From CF-161 sp035263645 (lineage in GTDB: Bacteria > Chloroflexota > Dormibacteria > Dormibacterales > Dormibacteraceae): DNA of 16,891 nt. The notes beneath the pieces are model-generated. The model was not told where the DNA came from and searched no databases. It saw only the letters and a program-made list of their open reading frames with translations. Shown here one piece after another: positions 1 to 7,472 of this stretch. Within the stretch, counting starts at the first letter, position 1, and each line of letters begins with the position of its first letter. The position numbers and the translations under genes are program-made. The stretch spans positions 1-16,891 of the forward strand of contig DATFRD010000446.1 of assembly GCA_035263645.1 (NCBI GenBank), read 5' to 3'.

Positions 1-564
1 AATCGGCGCGAGCGTGTAGGGTCCCGGCACGGTGATCTGCCGGCGCAGCACGAGGTGACCTGGCTCGCCCTGCCCGATGTCTATCCCCCGGAAGTCCCCG
101 ATCAGGAAGTCCGCGTAGAGCTCGTACGGTCCCGGCTCGGTGAGCGGCAGGTACACGGACCAGGTGCCGTCCGGGCTGAGCGTCGGATGCACGTGGACGA
201 ACCCGGTGAAGTCGTCCCGGATGGCAAGGAAGTGCATCTCCTTGGTCTGGTCCCACAGATAGTCCATCTCCGGTCGACTGTCCGGGCGCAGGACGCGGAA
301 TCGGTACACATGGTCTGGCGGGAGCGTCGCCATGGTGGAGTCGAAGGTGTAGCCCATCTCCGTCGCCGACACGCCGATCGTGGTGTTGGTCGACTCGTGG
401 AGCACGGGAACGTGCGGCATGGCCGAGTCGCTCGTCTGGGCCGCCGCGGTCGACCCGACGCCAGAGCAGGCGCCAGCCAGCAGAGAGAGCGCTGCGAGGG
501 CGGCGAGGGAACGCCATGGGCTGCGTCCCATGGGAACACGGAGCGATCGGGGCGTAGCTGACAT
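1..564 (-). CDS. Secreted lipoprotein with His-containing beta-domain (3' end outside window)
   Basis: The reading frame starts at ATG (564) and runs off the left edge after 188 codons, so the C-terminus is missing. Residues 1-33 form a lipoprotein signal: basic start, hydrophobic stretch (residues 19-30) and lipobox LAGAC with Cys33 as the lipidated residue. A low-complexity linker follows. Residues 60-188 look like a beta-sandwich with the pattern MHFLAIRDDFTGFVHVHP (110-127) followed by a DGTWSV strand. From memory this resembles small extracytoplasmic proteins of actinobacteria and Chloroflexota that are often annotated as heavy-metal-binding or YtkA/CopC-like. His111, His124 and His126 are candidate metal ligands, but binding is not shown. 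An alternative start at Met12 would shorten the n-region. Neither start has a good Shine-Dalgarno sequence. The gene is 140 bases downstream of the vWA gene and may be separately transcribed. Function is unknown. Confidence 0.8.
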   Translation of the reverse strand, partial: MSATPRSLRVPMGRSPWRSLAALAALSLLAGACSGVGSTAAAQTSDSAMPHVPVLHESTNTTIGVSATEMGYTFDSTMATLPPDHVYRFRVLRPDSRPEMDYLWDQTKEMHFLAIRDDFTGFVHVHPTLSPDGTWSVYLPLTEPGPYELYADFLIGDFRGIDIGQGEPGHLVLRRQITVPGPYTLAPI

Positions 565-573
565 GACGTGCCC

Positions 574-601
574 AGACTAAGGGGCGGCGGTTCGACGGCA
601 A
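574..601 (-). promoter_or_regulatory. Possible sigma-70-type promoter for the lipoprotein gene
   Basis: On the minus strand TTGCCG (601-596) is followed after 16 bases by TAGTCT (579-574). Transcription from this pair would begin about 1-4 bases before the ATG at 564. That gives a leaderless or nearly leaderless mRNA, which fits the lack of a Shine-Dalgarno sequence. Both hexamers match the consensus only partly, so this is a weak call. Confidence 0.22.
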
Positions 602-704
602 ACCCTGCCAGCGCGAATGGACATCCACATGCCAGCACGTACGACCGTGGTGTGCCAGCCTGCCAGTCCAGCAAGTCATCCCGAGGCTGGCGGGGCCCGC
701 CGCC

Positions 705-3584
705 TCAGCCGCCGCGCTCTCCCCGACGCCTCCGGCGAGCGTCCAGCAGCCGCGCCGACAGCGCCTCCTCCTGCTGCCGCCGCTCCGTGTCGGCGGCGGG
801 CCGGCCCGGAGGACCGCCCGGCCCGGCCTGTCCGCCGGCCCCCACCCGGTCACCGCGGCCCCGGGCCTCGCCGTCGGCCCCGCGCGCCGGCTCCTCCGAC
901 GTGATCAGAGGCGGCGCCGGGCCGAGCGGCCTCCGGCGCCGGGAGCTGGCCACCCGCTCCCGCAGGCGACTCAGCTCTTCGGGCACCGCGACCTCCAGGT
1001 CGCGCGCGCGACGCTCCATCAGCAGCGTCAGCGCGTTGGTCGCGAGCTGGCGAGGGCTGAGGGTGATGCGGCGCGCCGCGACGTCCAGCGGCCAGAGCAG
1101 GACCGCCAGCAGCAGCAGCGGCCAGAAGATGTCCGAGCTGATCGGGACGGGCAGCGGCCGCTGCGCCCAGGCCGCGGCCGCCCTGGGCAGCACCACGCCG
1201 GCGCCGTCCCTCGCCACCTGTCTCAGGAGGCCGTCGTCGCGCCCCAGCTCCAGGTACTCCGGCGAGTACGGGACGGAGATCGCCCGGTCGCCCTGGGCCG
1301 CGACCGCGCCGTTGGCCTTGACCACGGCGTGGATGAGGTAGGTGCCCACCGTCGTGCCGCTGATCCGGCCCTGCCACTGGCCGGGAGCCACCGCCACCAG
1401 GTCGTGCGACGAGTTTTGCAGGTCCGGTCCGACGACGCCGACCGACGCCATCGCTCCGGCGGTCTGGGGTCCCGTCACGGTGACCTGGAGGCCGTCCCCA
1501 TTCGGCTGCGCCTCGATCTGCAAGTTCTGCGTGCCGCTGGGCAGCGTCCAGGCCACCATTCGGGCGAAGAGGGCCGCCGACACCTGGGATCGGAGGAATC
1601 CGTTCGTCCAGAGCCCGGTCGAGTCGCTGGTCCAGGCCACCGCCCGGCCCAGGCCGTAGTTCCACGAGGCCAGCACCGGGTCCTGCTTCGTGCTGATCAG
1701 GTACTGCTCGGCCGACGGCTTCGGGGTCGTGACAACATAGCCGCCGAGCTGCGGGAAGCTGTCGGTCGGGATGCCCTGCAGCAGTCCGCCCGTGGCCCCG
1801 ATCTTGGGGAAGAACGGCGTCTGCTCGAACCAGGGCTTGAGCGACGCGACGCTCTCCTTGAGGAACAGGTCGGGCACCTGGGAGGGGCTGTTCGACTCGT
1901 AGAAGCGGCCGCCGCCCCAGCGCGCGATGTCCTGCATGTAGGACATGTACTCCGGCTGGCCGTGCACGTCGACAGCGACTGTGGACGTCGTGATGCCCTT
2001 GGCCAGCGCGCCCTGCACGAACGTCTGGACGTCCTGGCCGGCTGCCGAGTCGGCGTCTCCGTCCCCGAGCAGGACGATGTGCTTCAGCGGCGCGTCCGTC
2101 TTGAGCAGCGCGTCGGAGGCCGACTGCAGGAACGGCAGGTAGCTCGGCGGGTCTCCCAGCGTCGCCCCCTCCAGCTTGGCGTCGATCGCCTTCTTGTTGC
2201 TCGCCGTCGTCATGTCGACGAGGAAGCCCTGCCGGCCGTCGGTGACGGCGACCAGATCGTCGGGCGACAGCTTGTCGATCACGCTCTCCGCCGCCCCCAG
2301 CACCACCTGATCCGCCTGCGGGTCCTCCATCGTCTCCATCACGAGCACCACGGCCACCTTCGGCTTGTCCTTGCGCTGGGGGATGTCCATTCGGACCGGG
2401 AGCGCGTCCTCGAGGGGCGTGCCCTGCCAGCCGCCCGGCCCATAGGAGGTCGGCCCGCCGATGGTCACCAGCCCCTTGCCCAGGTCGTGAACCGAGGCGG
2501 CGATCGCGCCGAGCGAGGCGCCCGGGAAGCTGTCGGTCGGGGCGTTGACGATCACCGTCCCGTCGTACCGGCCAAGCGTCGCCGTGTCGGTCGGTGCGCC
2601 GGCGGCCTGACGCTGCTCGACGGTCATGCCCACCGCCCGGAGCGCGGCCGCGACCTGGTCCCCCTCCCCCGTCTTGCCCTCGAGCACGAGGATCAGCGGG
2701 CGGCCGAGCACGCGCACGTTCGCCTCGCCCACGTTGTTCTCCGCGTACGTGTCCGGCTGGACGGTCAGCTCGGCCCGCACCGTGTGCAGGCCCAGGTCGA
2801 GGTCGTGCAGGTTGAAGGACTGGGTGGAGCTGCCGGCCGGCAGCGTGACGTCCCGGCTGGCCACCTCGGCGCTGTCGACGATGAGGGTGAGCTTGCCGGT
2901 GGCCTCGCCCGTCGACTGCAGGTGCACCGTGACGGTCGCCGTCTGGCCCTCTCGGAGCTCCGGCGCGACGTCGACGCCAGAGACCAGCGCCTCCGCGGCC
3001 GGCGCCTCGCCGACTGGCACCACGTCGACCCGGACGCCCTCGGCGCGCAGCTCCGCAACGGCGCTGGCCGCGTCGCCCAGGTTCTGGCGGCCGTCCGAGA
3101 TCAGGACCAGCTGGTGGGCGTAGTCGTCCGGCAGCAGGCCGGCCGCCAGCCGGAGCGCCCCTGCGACGTCCGTGTAGGAGGGGTCCGGCTGGGTCTGGAA
3201 GCTCTCGAACTGCGGGTCCCGCGTCAGCGGCAGCTCCACCGCCGCGTCGTGCCCGAACGTGACCACGCCGAACAGGTCGTCGGGTCCCTTCGCCGCCTGC
3301 AGCTGGCGGACCGCGGCGGCCTCCGCGTCCAGGTTTCCGTGGGCCTTGACGCTCGCCGAGAGGTCGACCACGGCCACCACGGCACGCCGGTTTGGCTGGG
3401 TGGTCAGCTTGAGACCCGCGAGTGCGAGCACCAGCAGGGCGACCAGGACTACTCGGGAAACCAGCACGACCCGGCTCCGGGTCCGTGTCAGCGGCGGCGG
3501 CCAGCGCAGCCAGGCGAGCACGAGCGCCGGTATCAACAGGAGGAAGAGGAGGAGCTCGGGGCGGGCGACGGCGAGGCCGATCAC
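705..3584 (-). CDS. Large membrane protein with two vWA-like domains and a glutamine-amidotransferase-like domain
   Basis: The product has 959 residues and starts at GTG (3584). The start lies 4 bases after the stop of the BatA-like gene, with GAGGGGG about 10 bases upstream, inside the terminal codons of that gene. Two N-terminal membrane segments (about 9-27 and 39-58) precede a vWA domain with a proper metal site, DLSAS (74-78), and SDG at 163-165. Residues 200-292 look like an Ig/CARDB-type beta-domain. Residues 295-400 look like a class-I glutamine-amidotransferase fold, but I see no cysteine in the whole protein, so it cannot be an active amidotransferase. A second vWA-like region (408-580) keeps the fold pattern (LLGDGD at 504-509) but has VMETMED where DxSxS is expected. 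A beta-domain and one membrane segment (about 818-836) follow, then a basic, Arg/Gly/Pro-rich cytoplasmic tail. The role is inferred as an envelope partner of the MoxR machine. Confidence 0.9.
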   Translation of the reverse strand: MIGLAVARPELLLFLLLIPALVLAWLRWPPPLTRTRSRVVLVSRVVLVALLVLALAGLKLTTQPNRRAVVAVVDLSASVKAHGNLDAEAAAVRQLQAAKGPDDLFGVVTFGHDAAVELPLTRDPQFESFQTQPDPSYTDVAGALRLAAGLLPDDYAHQLVLISDGRQNLGDAASAVAELRAEGVRVDVVPVGEAPAAEALVSGVDVAPELREGQTATVTVHLQSTGEATGKLTLIVDSAEVASRDVTLPAGSSTQSFNLHDLDLGLHTVRAELTVQPDTYAENNVGEANVRVLGRPLILVLEGKTGEGDQVAAALRAVGMTVEQRQAAGAPTDTATLGRYDGTVIVNAPTDSFPGASLGAIAASVHDLGKGLVTIGGPTSYGPGGWQGTPLEDALPVRMDIPQRKDKPKVAVVLVMETMEDPQADQVVLGAAESVIDKLSPDDLVAVTDGRQGFLVDMTTASNKKAIDAKLEGATLGDPPSYLPFLQSASDALLKTDAPLKHIVLLGDGDADSAAGQDVQTFVQGALAKGITTSTVAVDVHGQPEYMSYMQDIARWGGGRFYESNSPSQVPDLFLKESVASLKPWFEQTPFFPKIGATGGLLQGIPTDSFPQLGGYVVTTPKPSAEQYLISTKQDPVLASWNYGLGRAVAWTSDSTGLWTNGFLRSQVSAALFARMVAWTLPSGTQNLQIEAQPNGDGLQVTVTGPQTAGAMASVGVVGPDLQNSSHDLVAVAPGQWQGRISGTTVGTYLIHAVVKANGAVAAQGDRAISVPYSPEYLELGRDDGLLRQVARDGAGVVLPRAAAAWAQRPLPVPISSDIFWPLLLLAVLLWPLDVAARRITLSPRQLATNALTLLMERRARDLEVAVPEELSRLRERVASSRRRRPLGPAPPLITSEEPARGADGEARGRGDRVGAGGQAGPGGPPGRPAADTERRQQEEALSARLLDARRRRRGERGG

Positions 3585-3588
3585 GGTC

Positions 3589-5394
3589 TCATCGCCCCCT
3601 CAGGTAGACGAACCACTCGGCGACGAACACGACCAGTGCCACCGCCGCCACCCAGGGCCAGACCTCCAGGGTTCCCCTCGGGACCACTCCGGTCGGGCGA
3701 TCCCCCGCCTGCACGAGCGGGGCCGCGCCGGGAGCGATGCGCGAGATCGACGGGTCCTGCAGCTGCACGACGAACCGGGAGGTCCGGGACCCGCTGGCCA
3801 GCTGCTGGCGCACGGTGTAGACGCCGGGCACGTCGGTCGCCATGAACGGCGGGAACGGCGGCACGAGCCGGGTGACGCGGCCGTCCGGCGTGGTCACCTC
3901 CGCGTACTTCGCGTTCGGCTCGGCCACGAAGGTCACCGGCTGGCCGGGGGCGTACACCTGGTTCTCGAACCCGCTCGGCAGGAGGAAGTCGAGGAGATTC
4001 TCGACGAGGATCGGGAAGTCCGCACGCAGCGGCAGGTCGGAGTGGTGCAGGTCGAACGTCAGCACGACGTCGGCCGGCTGGTCCTCCCGCACCAGCAGCA
4101 GCGGGTCCGCGGCCGCCGAGATCACGGTCCGCCACCCGGCCGGCGGCTTCACCGCCGCGGCCGTCTGTACGTGGACGTCCTTCAGGCTGACGTCCCGGAG
4201 CAGCGGGTCCCGCGGGTCCGCGGGCAGCACCGCGCCGGGATCGATGCCGGCACCGAGGGGCAGCGGTCCCTCACCGGCCGGCGGGTTGATGAGCAGCGCC
4301 GGCTCGGGCAGCTTGCCGGGCGGGACGAACCCGTCGAACACCGACAGGTCGTACTTCCCCGGCCGGTAGTCAGCCGGCTTCACCGTCGTCAGGTCTACGC
4401 CACGGTGCAGGTGGAGCGCCTTCGCCATGAAGCCGTTCCCCGCGGTGACCAGGACGACGCTGTGGTGCGGCGGCTGCGCGATGACGAGCCACGCCGCGTC
4501 GTCCAGCGCCAGGGCATCGCCCGGCGTCAGGTGAGCCTCGAGCACCTGGGTGCTCGCGGGCAGGCGCGTCCAGGTGACGTCCGTCGTCGCGTTGCCGTCC
4601 AGGTGGACCGGCAGGACGTCGGCCAGCCGGCCGTCCGCCACCATGTCGACCCTCAGCTCCCTGGCGTTGCGTCCGTAGTTCGCGATGCGCAGGAAGACCG
4701 AGCCGCCGGCGGAGCGGCTCATCGCCTGGATCGCGGCGTTCTCGCCCGTGCTCCCGACCGAGACGTAGGTGAAGGGCGCGACCACCCGGGGCGGGCTGGT
4801 GGGCGGATGGCTGTGGCCGTCGCTCAGGAGGACGATCGATCCGCCGGGTCGTCCGGTGAGGATCGAGTTGGCCAGGGAGATGCCCTCCGCGAAGTCGCCG
4901 GCGGTGCCGGAGGGACGGGCCCGGTCGAGGGCAGCTCTCAGGGTCTCGGTGTCACCCGTCGGGGCGGCGAGGAGCTGCGCGTGGTCGCCCAGCAGGATGA
5001 CGGCCATCTGCTGGCCCGGCGCCAGCTGGCCGGCCAGCTGCCGCGCCTTGTCGACGGCGGCCCCGAACCGGCTGGGGCTGACGTCCGTGGCCCCCATGCT
5101 GGGGGTCGCGTCGATCATCACGACGGTCGTCGACGAGATGCCGGCGGCACCGACCAGGCCGGGCCGCGCGAGGGCGAGCGCCAGCAGGGTCGCGGCGGCC
5201 AGCTGCAGCAGGAGCAGCACGCTGAACCGCAGCCGCTGCCACGGCGCGTTGGCCTGCCGGTCCGCCAGGTACGGCCGCCAGAACATCAGCGACGACACCT
5301 GGACCTCCGGCCGTCGCACCTTCAGGAAGTAGAGCAGGACGATCCCGGGCACGGTCAGGAGCGCCAGGCCGGCCAGCGGCAGCAGGAACTGCAT
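3589..5394 (-). CDS. BatA-like membrane protein with vWA domain
   Basis: The product has 601 residues. I chose ATG at 5394 because MQFLLPLAGL begins the classic BatA (aerotolerance regulator N-terminal) hairpin: membrane segment 3-23, the KVRRPEVQVSSLMFW motif (25-39), and second membrane segment 57-77. The frame stays open upstream, but only through repeat DNA. Residues 88-215 are a vWA domain with metal-site sequence DATPSM (95-100), a DxTxS variant of the usual DxSxS, and LLSDGHS (189-195). Residues 230-560 are mostly beta-rich and periplasmic, with a possible Ig-like domain near 485-545. A last membrane segment spans 575-597, ending in YLRGR. GGGGGAGGGGC lies 7 to 17 bases upstream of the ATG and is formed by intergenic repeat DNA. 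In Bat systems such proteins act in the membrane with MoxR and DUF58 partners. The target here is unknown. Confidence 0.9.
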   Translation of the reverse strand: MQFLLPLAGLALLTVPGIVLLYFLKVRRPEVQVSSLMFWRPYLADRQANAPWQRLRFSVLLLLQLAAATLLALALARPGLVGAAGISSTTVVMIDATPSMGATDVSPSRFGAAVDKARQLAGQLAPGQQMAVILLGDHAQLLAAPTGDTETLRAALDRARPSGTAGDFAEGISLANSILTGRPGGSIVLLSDGHSHPPTSPPRVVAPFTYVSVGSTGENAAIQAMSRSAGGSVFLRIANYGRNARELRVDMVADGRLADVLPVHLDGNATTDVTWTRLPASTQVLEAHLTPGDALALDDAAWLVIAQPPHHSVVLVTAGNGFMAKALHLHRGVDLTTVKPADYRPGKYDLSVFDGFVPPGKLPEPALLINPPAGEGPLPLGAGIDPGAVLPADPRDPLLRDVSLKDVHVQTAAAVKPPAGWRTVISAAADPLLLVREDQPADVVLTFDLHHSDLPLRADFPILVENLLDFLLPSGFENQVYAPGQPVTFVAEPNAKYAEVTTPDGRVTRLVPPFPPFMATDVPGVYTVRQQLASGSRTSRFVVQLQDPSISRIAPGAAPLVQAGDRPTGVVPRGTLEVWPWVAAVALVVFVAEWFVYLRGR

Positions 5395-5400
5395 CAGAGA

Positions 5401-5411
5401 GCCCCTCCCCC
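5401..5411 (-). promoter_or_regulatory. Repeat-derived Shine-Dalgarno sequence of the BatA-like gene
   Basis: On the minus strand GGGGGAGGGGC sits 7 to 17 bases before the ATG at 5394. The same sequence is the outer arm of the repeat unit: the second copy has the corresponding GAGCCCCTCC at 5561-5570 on the plus strand. Translation of the BatA-like gene therefore appears to use a ribosome binding site supplied by the repeat. In the mRNA it could be masked by pairing with the repeat's other arm. Confidence 0.6.
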
Positions 5412-5450
5412 AGTGCGGCGGAGGTGGCCCGCCAGGGCCGGTCCCGGGGT

Positions 5451-5490
5451 CCCCAGGAAATCGCGGTGGTGGGGTGCGGATTTCCTGGGG
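5451..5490. repeat. Perfect 12-bp inverted repeat with 16-base loop, nested in a repeat copy
   Basis: CCCCAGGAAATC (5451-5462) and GATTTCCTGGGG (5479-5490) are exact reverse complements, separated by a 16-base G-rich loop. A second pair, CGGGGTCC (5445-5452) and GGACCCCG (5501-5508), flanks it and could form a longer imperfect stem or a competing fold. The matching repeat copy near 13591-13602 lacks this block, so it looks like an insertion into the repeat. No poly-T tract follows on either strand, so it is not a typical intrinsic terminator. Confidence 0.8.
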
Positions 5491-5626
5491 TGGGGTGGAA
5501 GGACCCCGATCGACCGCCCCCTCCCCCAACCCCTCCCGCCGGGGGAGGGGGGCCAGGTCAGAGCCCCTCCCTCCGTGCGGGGGAGGTGGCCCGCCAGGGC
5601 CGGTGGGGGGGCCCCGATCCTGCGCT

Positions 5627-6484
5627 TCATCCTCGCCTCACGAGGCCTGCCCGAAGAGCCGCCAGCATGGACGTCTCCAGGTCGTCGGCGCTGCTGGAGC
5701 TGACGAAGCGACCGCCCGAGCCCTGGGCGGCCCGCACCAGCCCGGCCCGGTGAGCCGCCAGCGCCCGCTGATACTCCCCGACCAGGGCCGGCGTGATGGT
5801 CAGCTCGCGCTTGCGCTCGCTCTCGACATCGACGAGGCGGAGATCGCCGGACATCGGCGGCCGCTCCTCGTCCGGGGCCAGGACCTGCCACAGCACCGGC
5901 TCCTGGCGGCGCGACGCCAGGTCGGCCAGCGGCCGCGCCCAGCTCGCCTCCTCCACGAGGAAGTCCGAGATCACGACGGTGATGCCCGGCCGCAGCCAGC
6001 GCAGGCGGTGCAGCTCCTCCGGCCCGGCGGTCCCGGACGCTTCCAGGCCGGCCAGGAACGCCCAGACCCGCGACACCCCGTCCCGGCCGCGCAGCGCCGG
6101 CAGGTGCTCGCCGCCGAGGACGCCGACCTGGACCCGGTCCATGGCAGCGAGCCCGAGGAAGGCGAGCGCCGCCGCCAGGCGTCGCGCGGCCGGCCATTTG
6201 GCCGGAGCTCCCAGCGACATGGAGCCGCTGGTGTCGAGCACCAGGTTCAGGCAGGCCTCCTCCTCGGCCACGTACAGTCGCAGAACGAGCCGCTCCAGCC
6301 TGGCGTACGCTGCCCAGTCGATCTGCCGGAAGTCGTCACCGGGAACGTACGGCCGGAAGTCCGAGAACTCGGGCGAGCGGGCGGAGCGGGGAGAGCGACG
6401 CTCGCCCGCGTACAGACCGCTCTGCGTTCGCCGGTAGGCGAGATCCAGCCGTCCCAGCAGCGTCAGCTCAGCGGCGCTCAGCAC
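5627..6484 (-). CDS. DUF58 family protein with vWA domain
   Basis: The product has 285 residues. I chose GTG at 6484, which overlaps the MoxR stop by 17 bases and gives a normal DUF58 N-terminus (LSAAELTLLGRLDLAYRRTQ). The frame is open further upstream, but only as a shadow of moxR. The DUF58 hallmark is at 37-57: SPEFSDFRPY, then VPGDDFRQIDW, followed by AAYARLERLVLR. Residues 79-200 form a vWA domain with an intact metal site, DTSGSM (84-89), and ISDFL near 172-176. No membrane segment is seen, so it is probably cytoplasmic. DUF58 proteins are regularly encoded next to MoxR ATPases and BatA-type proteins and are thought to form a complex with them. No strong Shine-Dalgarno precedes the GTG, so translation is probably coupled to moxR. 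Confidence 0.93.
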   Translation of the reverse strand: MLSAAELTLLGRLDLAYRRTQSGLYAGERRSPRSARSPEFSDFRPYVPGDDFRQIDWAAYARLERLVLRLYVAEEEACLNLVLDTSGSMSLGAPAKWPAARRLAAALAFLGLAAMDRVQVGVLGGEHLPALRGRDGVSRVWAFLAGLEASGTAGPEELHRLRWLRPGITVVISDFLVEEASWARPLADLASRRQEPVLWQVLAPDEERPPMSGDLRLVDVESERKRELTITPALVGEYQRALAAHRAGLVRAAQGSGGRFVSSSSADDLETSMLAALRAGLVRRG

Positions 6485-7472
6485 CTTGAGCCAACAGGAC
6501 GGCCGACACCACCCGGTCGGTGTCCACGCCGGCCGCGTCTGCCTCGAAGTTGAGGAACACGCGGTGGCGCAGCGCCGGCACGGCCACCGCCTCCAGGTCG
6601 TCCAGCGCGACGTTGTACCTGCCTTCCAGCAGGGCCCGGATCCGGCCCGCCAGGACCAGGGTCTGCAGCCCACGCGGGCTGGCCCCCCACCGGACGTACC
6701 GGCGCACGTCGTCGGGCGCCTCGAGACGGTCCGGGTGGGTGCCGAGGAGGATGCTGACGGCCCGGTCCATGACCGCCTCCGCGATCGGGACCTCCCGGGC
6801 CAGCAGCGCCATCGAGGCAAGGTCGTCCCCGCTCGCGACCGGCGCCAGCTCGGCCGTCTCGGCGCCGGTGGTCCGGCGGGCGATCTCGGCCAGCTCCTGC
6901 CCGCCCGGGAAGGGCACCAGCAGCTTGAAGAAGAACCGGTCCAGCTGGGCCTCGGGCAGCGGGTACGTTCCCTCCAGCTCGATCGGGTTCTGGGTGGCCA
7001 GGACGAAAAACGGACGGGGCAGGTGCCGCGTGCGATCGCCGACGGTCACCTGCCGCTCCTGCATGGCCTCCAGGAGCGAGCTCTGGGTCTTCGGGGTCGC
7101 CCGGTTGATCTCGTCGGCCAGCAGCAGGTTCGTGAACAGCGGGCCGGCCTGGAACTCGAACCGGCGGCGTCCTGCGTCGTCCTCGGTCACGATGTTGGTG
7201 CCCGTGACGTCGGCCGGCATCAGGTCGGGCGTGAACTGGACACGGGCGAAGCCGAGGTCGAGCACCCGCGCCAGCGAGCGCACGAGCACCGTCTTGCCCA
7301 GGCCAGGCTGCCCCTCGAGGAGCACGTGCCCCTCCGCGATCATCGCGATCAGCACCGACCGCACGAGCTCGCGCTGGCCCACGATGAGCTTGGCGAGCTC
7401 GGCCTCGATGGCAAGCGCCAGCTCCTGGAATCGCTCCGGCTGCATGGCCGGCTGGACTTCGGCCGCTTTCAC
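6468..7472 (-). CDS. moxR: MoxR family AAA+ ATPase
   Basis: The product has 334 residues, normal for the family. All ATPase motifs are visible: Walker A GQPGLGKT (54-61), Walker B LLLADE (116-121) running into INRATPKTQSSLLEAMQE, sensor 1 ATQNP (159-163), the QLDRF motif with Arg179 as likely arginine finger, and sensor 2 region GASPRG (263-268). MoxR proteins form ring-shaped ATPases that act as chaperones in assembling or activating protein complexes, usually through vWA-domain partners. All three expected partners (DUF58, BatA-like and large vWA) follow directly downstream. I use GTG at 7472, which shares GTGA with the stop of the upstream gene. ATG at 7445 (residue 10) is an alternative; neither has a clear Shine-Dalgarno. 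Confidence 0.96.
   Translation of the reverse strand: MKAAEVQPAMQPERFQELALAIEAELAKLIVGQRELVRSVLIAMIAEGHVLLEGQPGLGKTVLVRSLARVLDLGFARVQFTPDLMPADVTGTNIVTEDDAGRRRFEFQAGPLFTNLLLADEINRATPKTQSSLLEAMQERQVTVGDRTRHLPRPFFVLATQNPIELEGTYPLPEAQLDRFFFKLLVPFPGGQELAEIARRTTGAETAELAPVASGDDLASMALLAREVPIAEAVMDRAVSILLGTHPDRLEAPDDVRRYVRWGASPRGLQTLVLAGRIRALLEGRYNVALDDLEAVAVPALRHRVFLNFEADAAGVDTDRVVSAVLLAQGAERR

Larger units (their letters stand above)
5395..5626. repeat. Intergenic repeat cluster: two copies of a palindromic GC-rich repeat family
   Basis: This 232-base stretch separates the DUF58 and BatA-like genes. A core of 22 bases, containing GGTGGCCCGCCAGGGCCGG, occurs identically at 5420-5441 and 5582-5603, and again at 13570-13591. 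In each copy it is preceded by a CCCTCC..GGAGG stem (from 5399 and from 5561). The core itself can fold as GGCCC-gcca-GGGCC. A GATCGACC segment (about 5508-5515) and a hairpin CCCCTCCC (5530-5537) / GGGAGGGG (5543-5550) complete the first copy; the second copy has only the left half. A separate inverted repeat sits inside the first copy. On the minus strand the interval carries a 78-codon open frame (5630 to 5394, stop included at the low end), which I attribute to the repeats and do not call as a gene. Confidence 0.85.

Noticed and set aside
1329..3845. Very long open frame on the plus strand (838 codons) opposite the large vWA gene
   Set aside because: Its product is Arg/Gly/His/Val-rich without domains, as expected for the antisense of a GC-rich gene; the minus-strand frame has clear vWA motifs and membrane segments.
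5394..5630. 78-codon minus-strand frame between DUF58 and BatA-like genes as a gene
   Set aside because: It consists wholly of repeat DNA with duplicated PALAGHL peptide; kept only as a finding about bridging translation.
3259..5703. Long plus-strand open frame (814 codons) opposite the BatA-like gene
   Set aside because: Low-complexity antisense product that also runs through the intergenic repeats; no domain is visible.
6485..6820. Upstream extension of DUF58 to an ATG at 6820
   Set aside because: The added 112 residues are a frame-shifted reading of moxR, and the GTG at 6484 begins the family's normal N-terminus.
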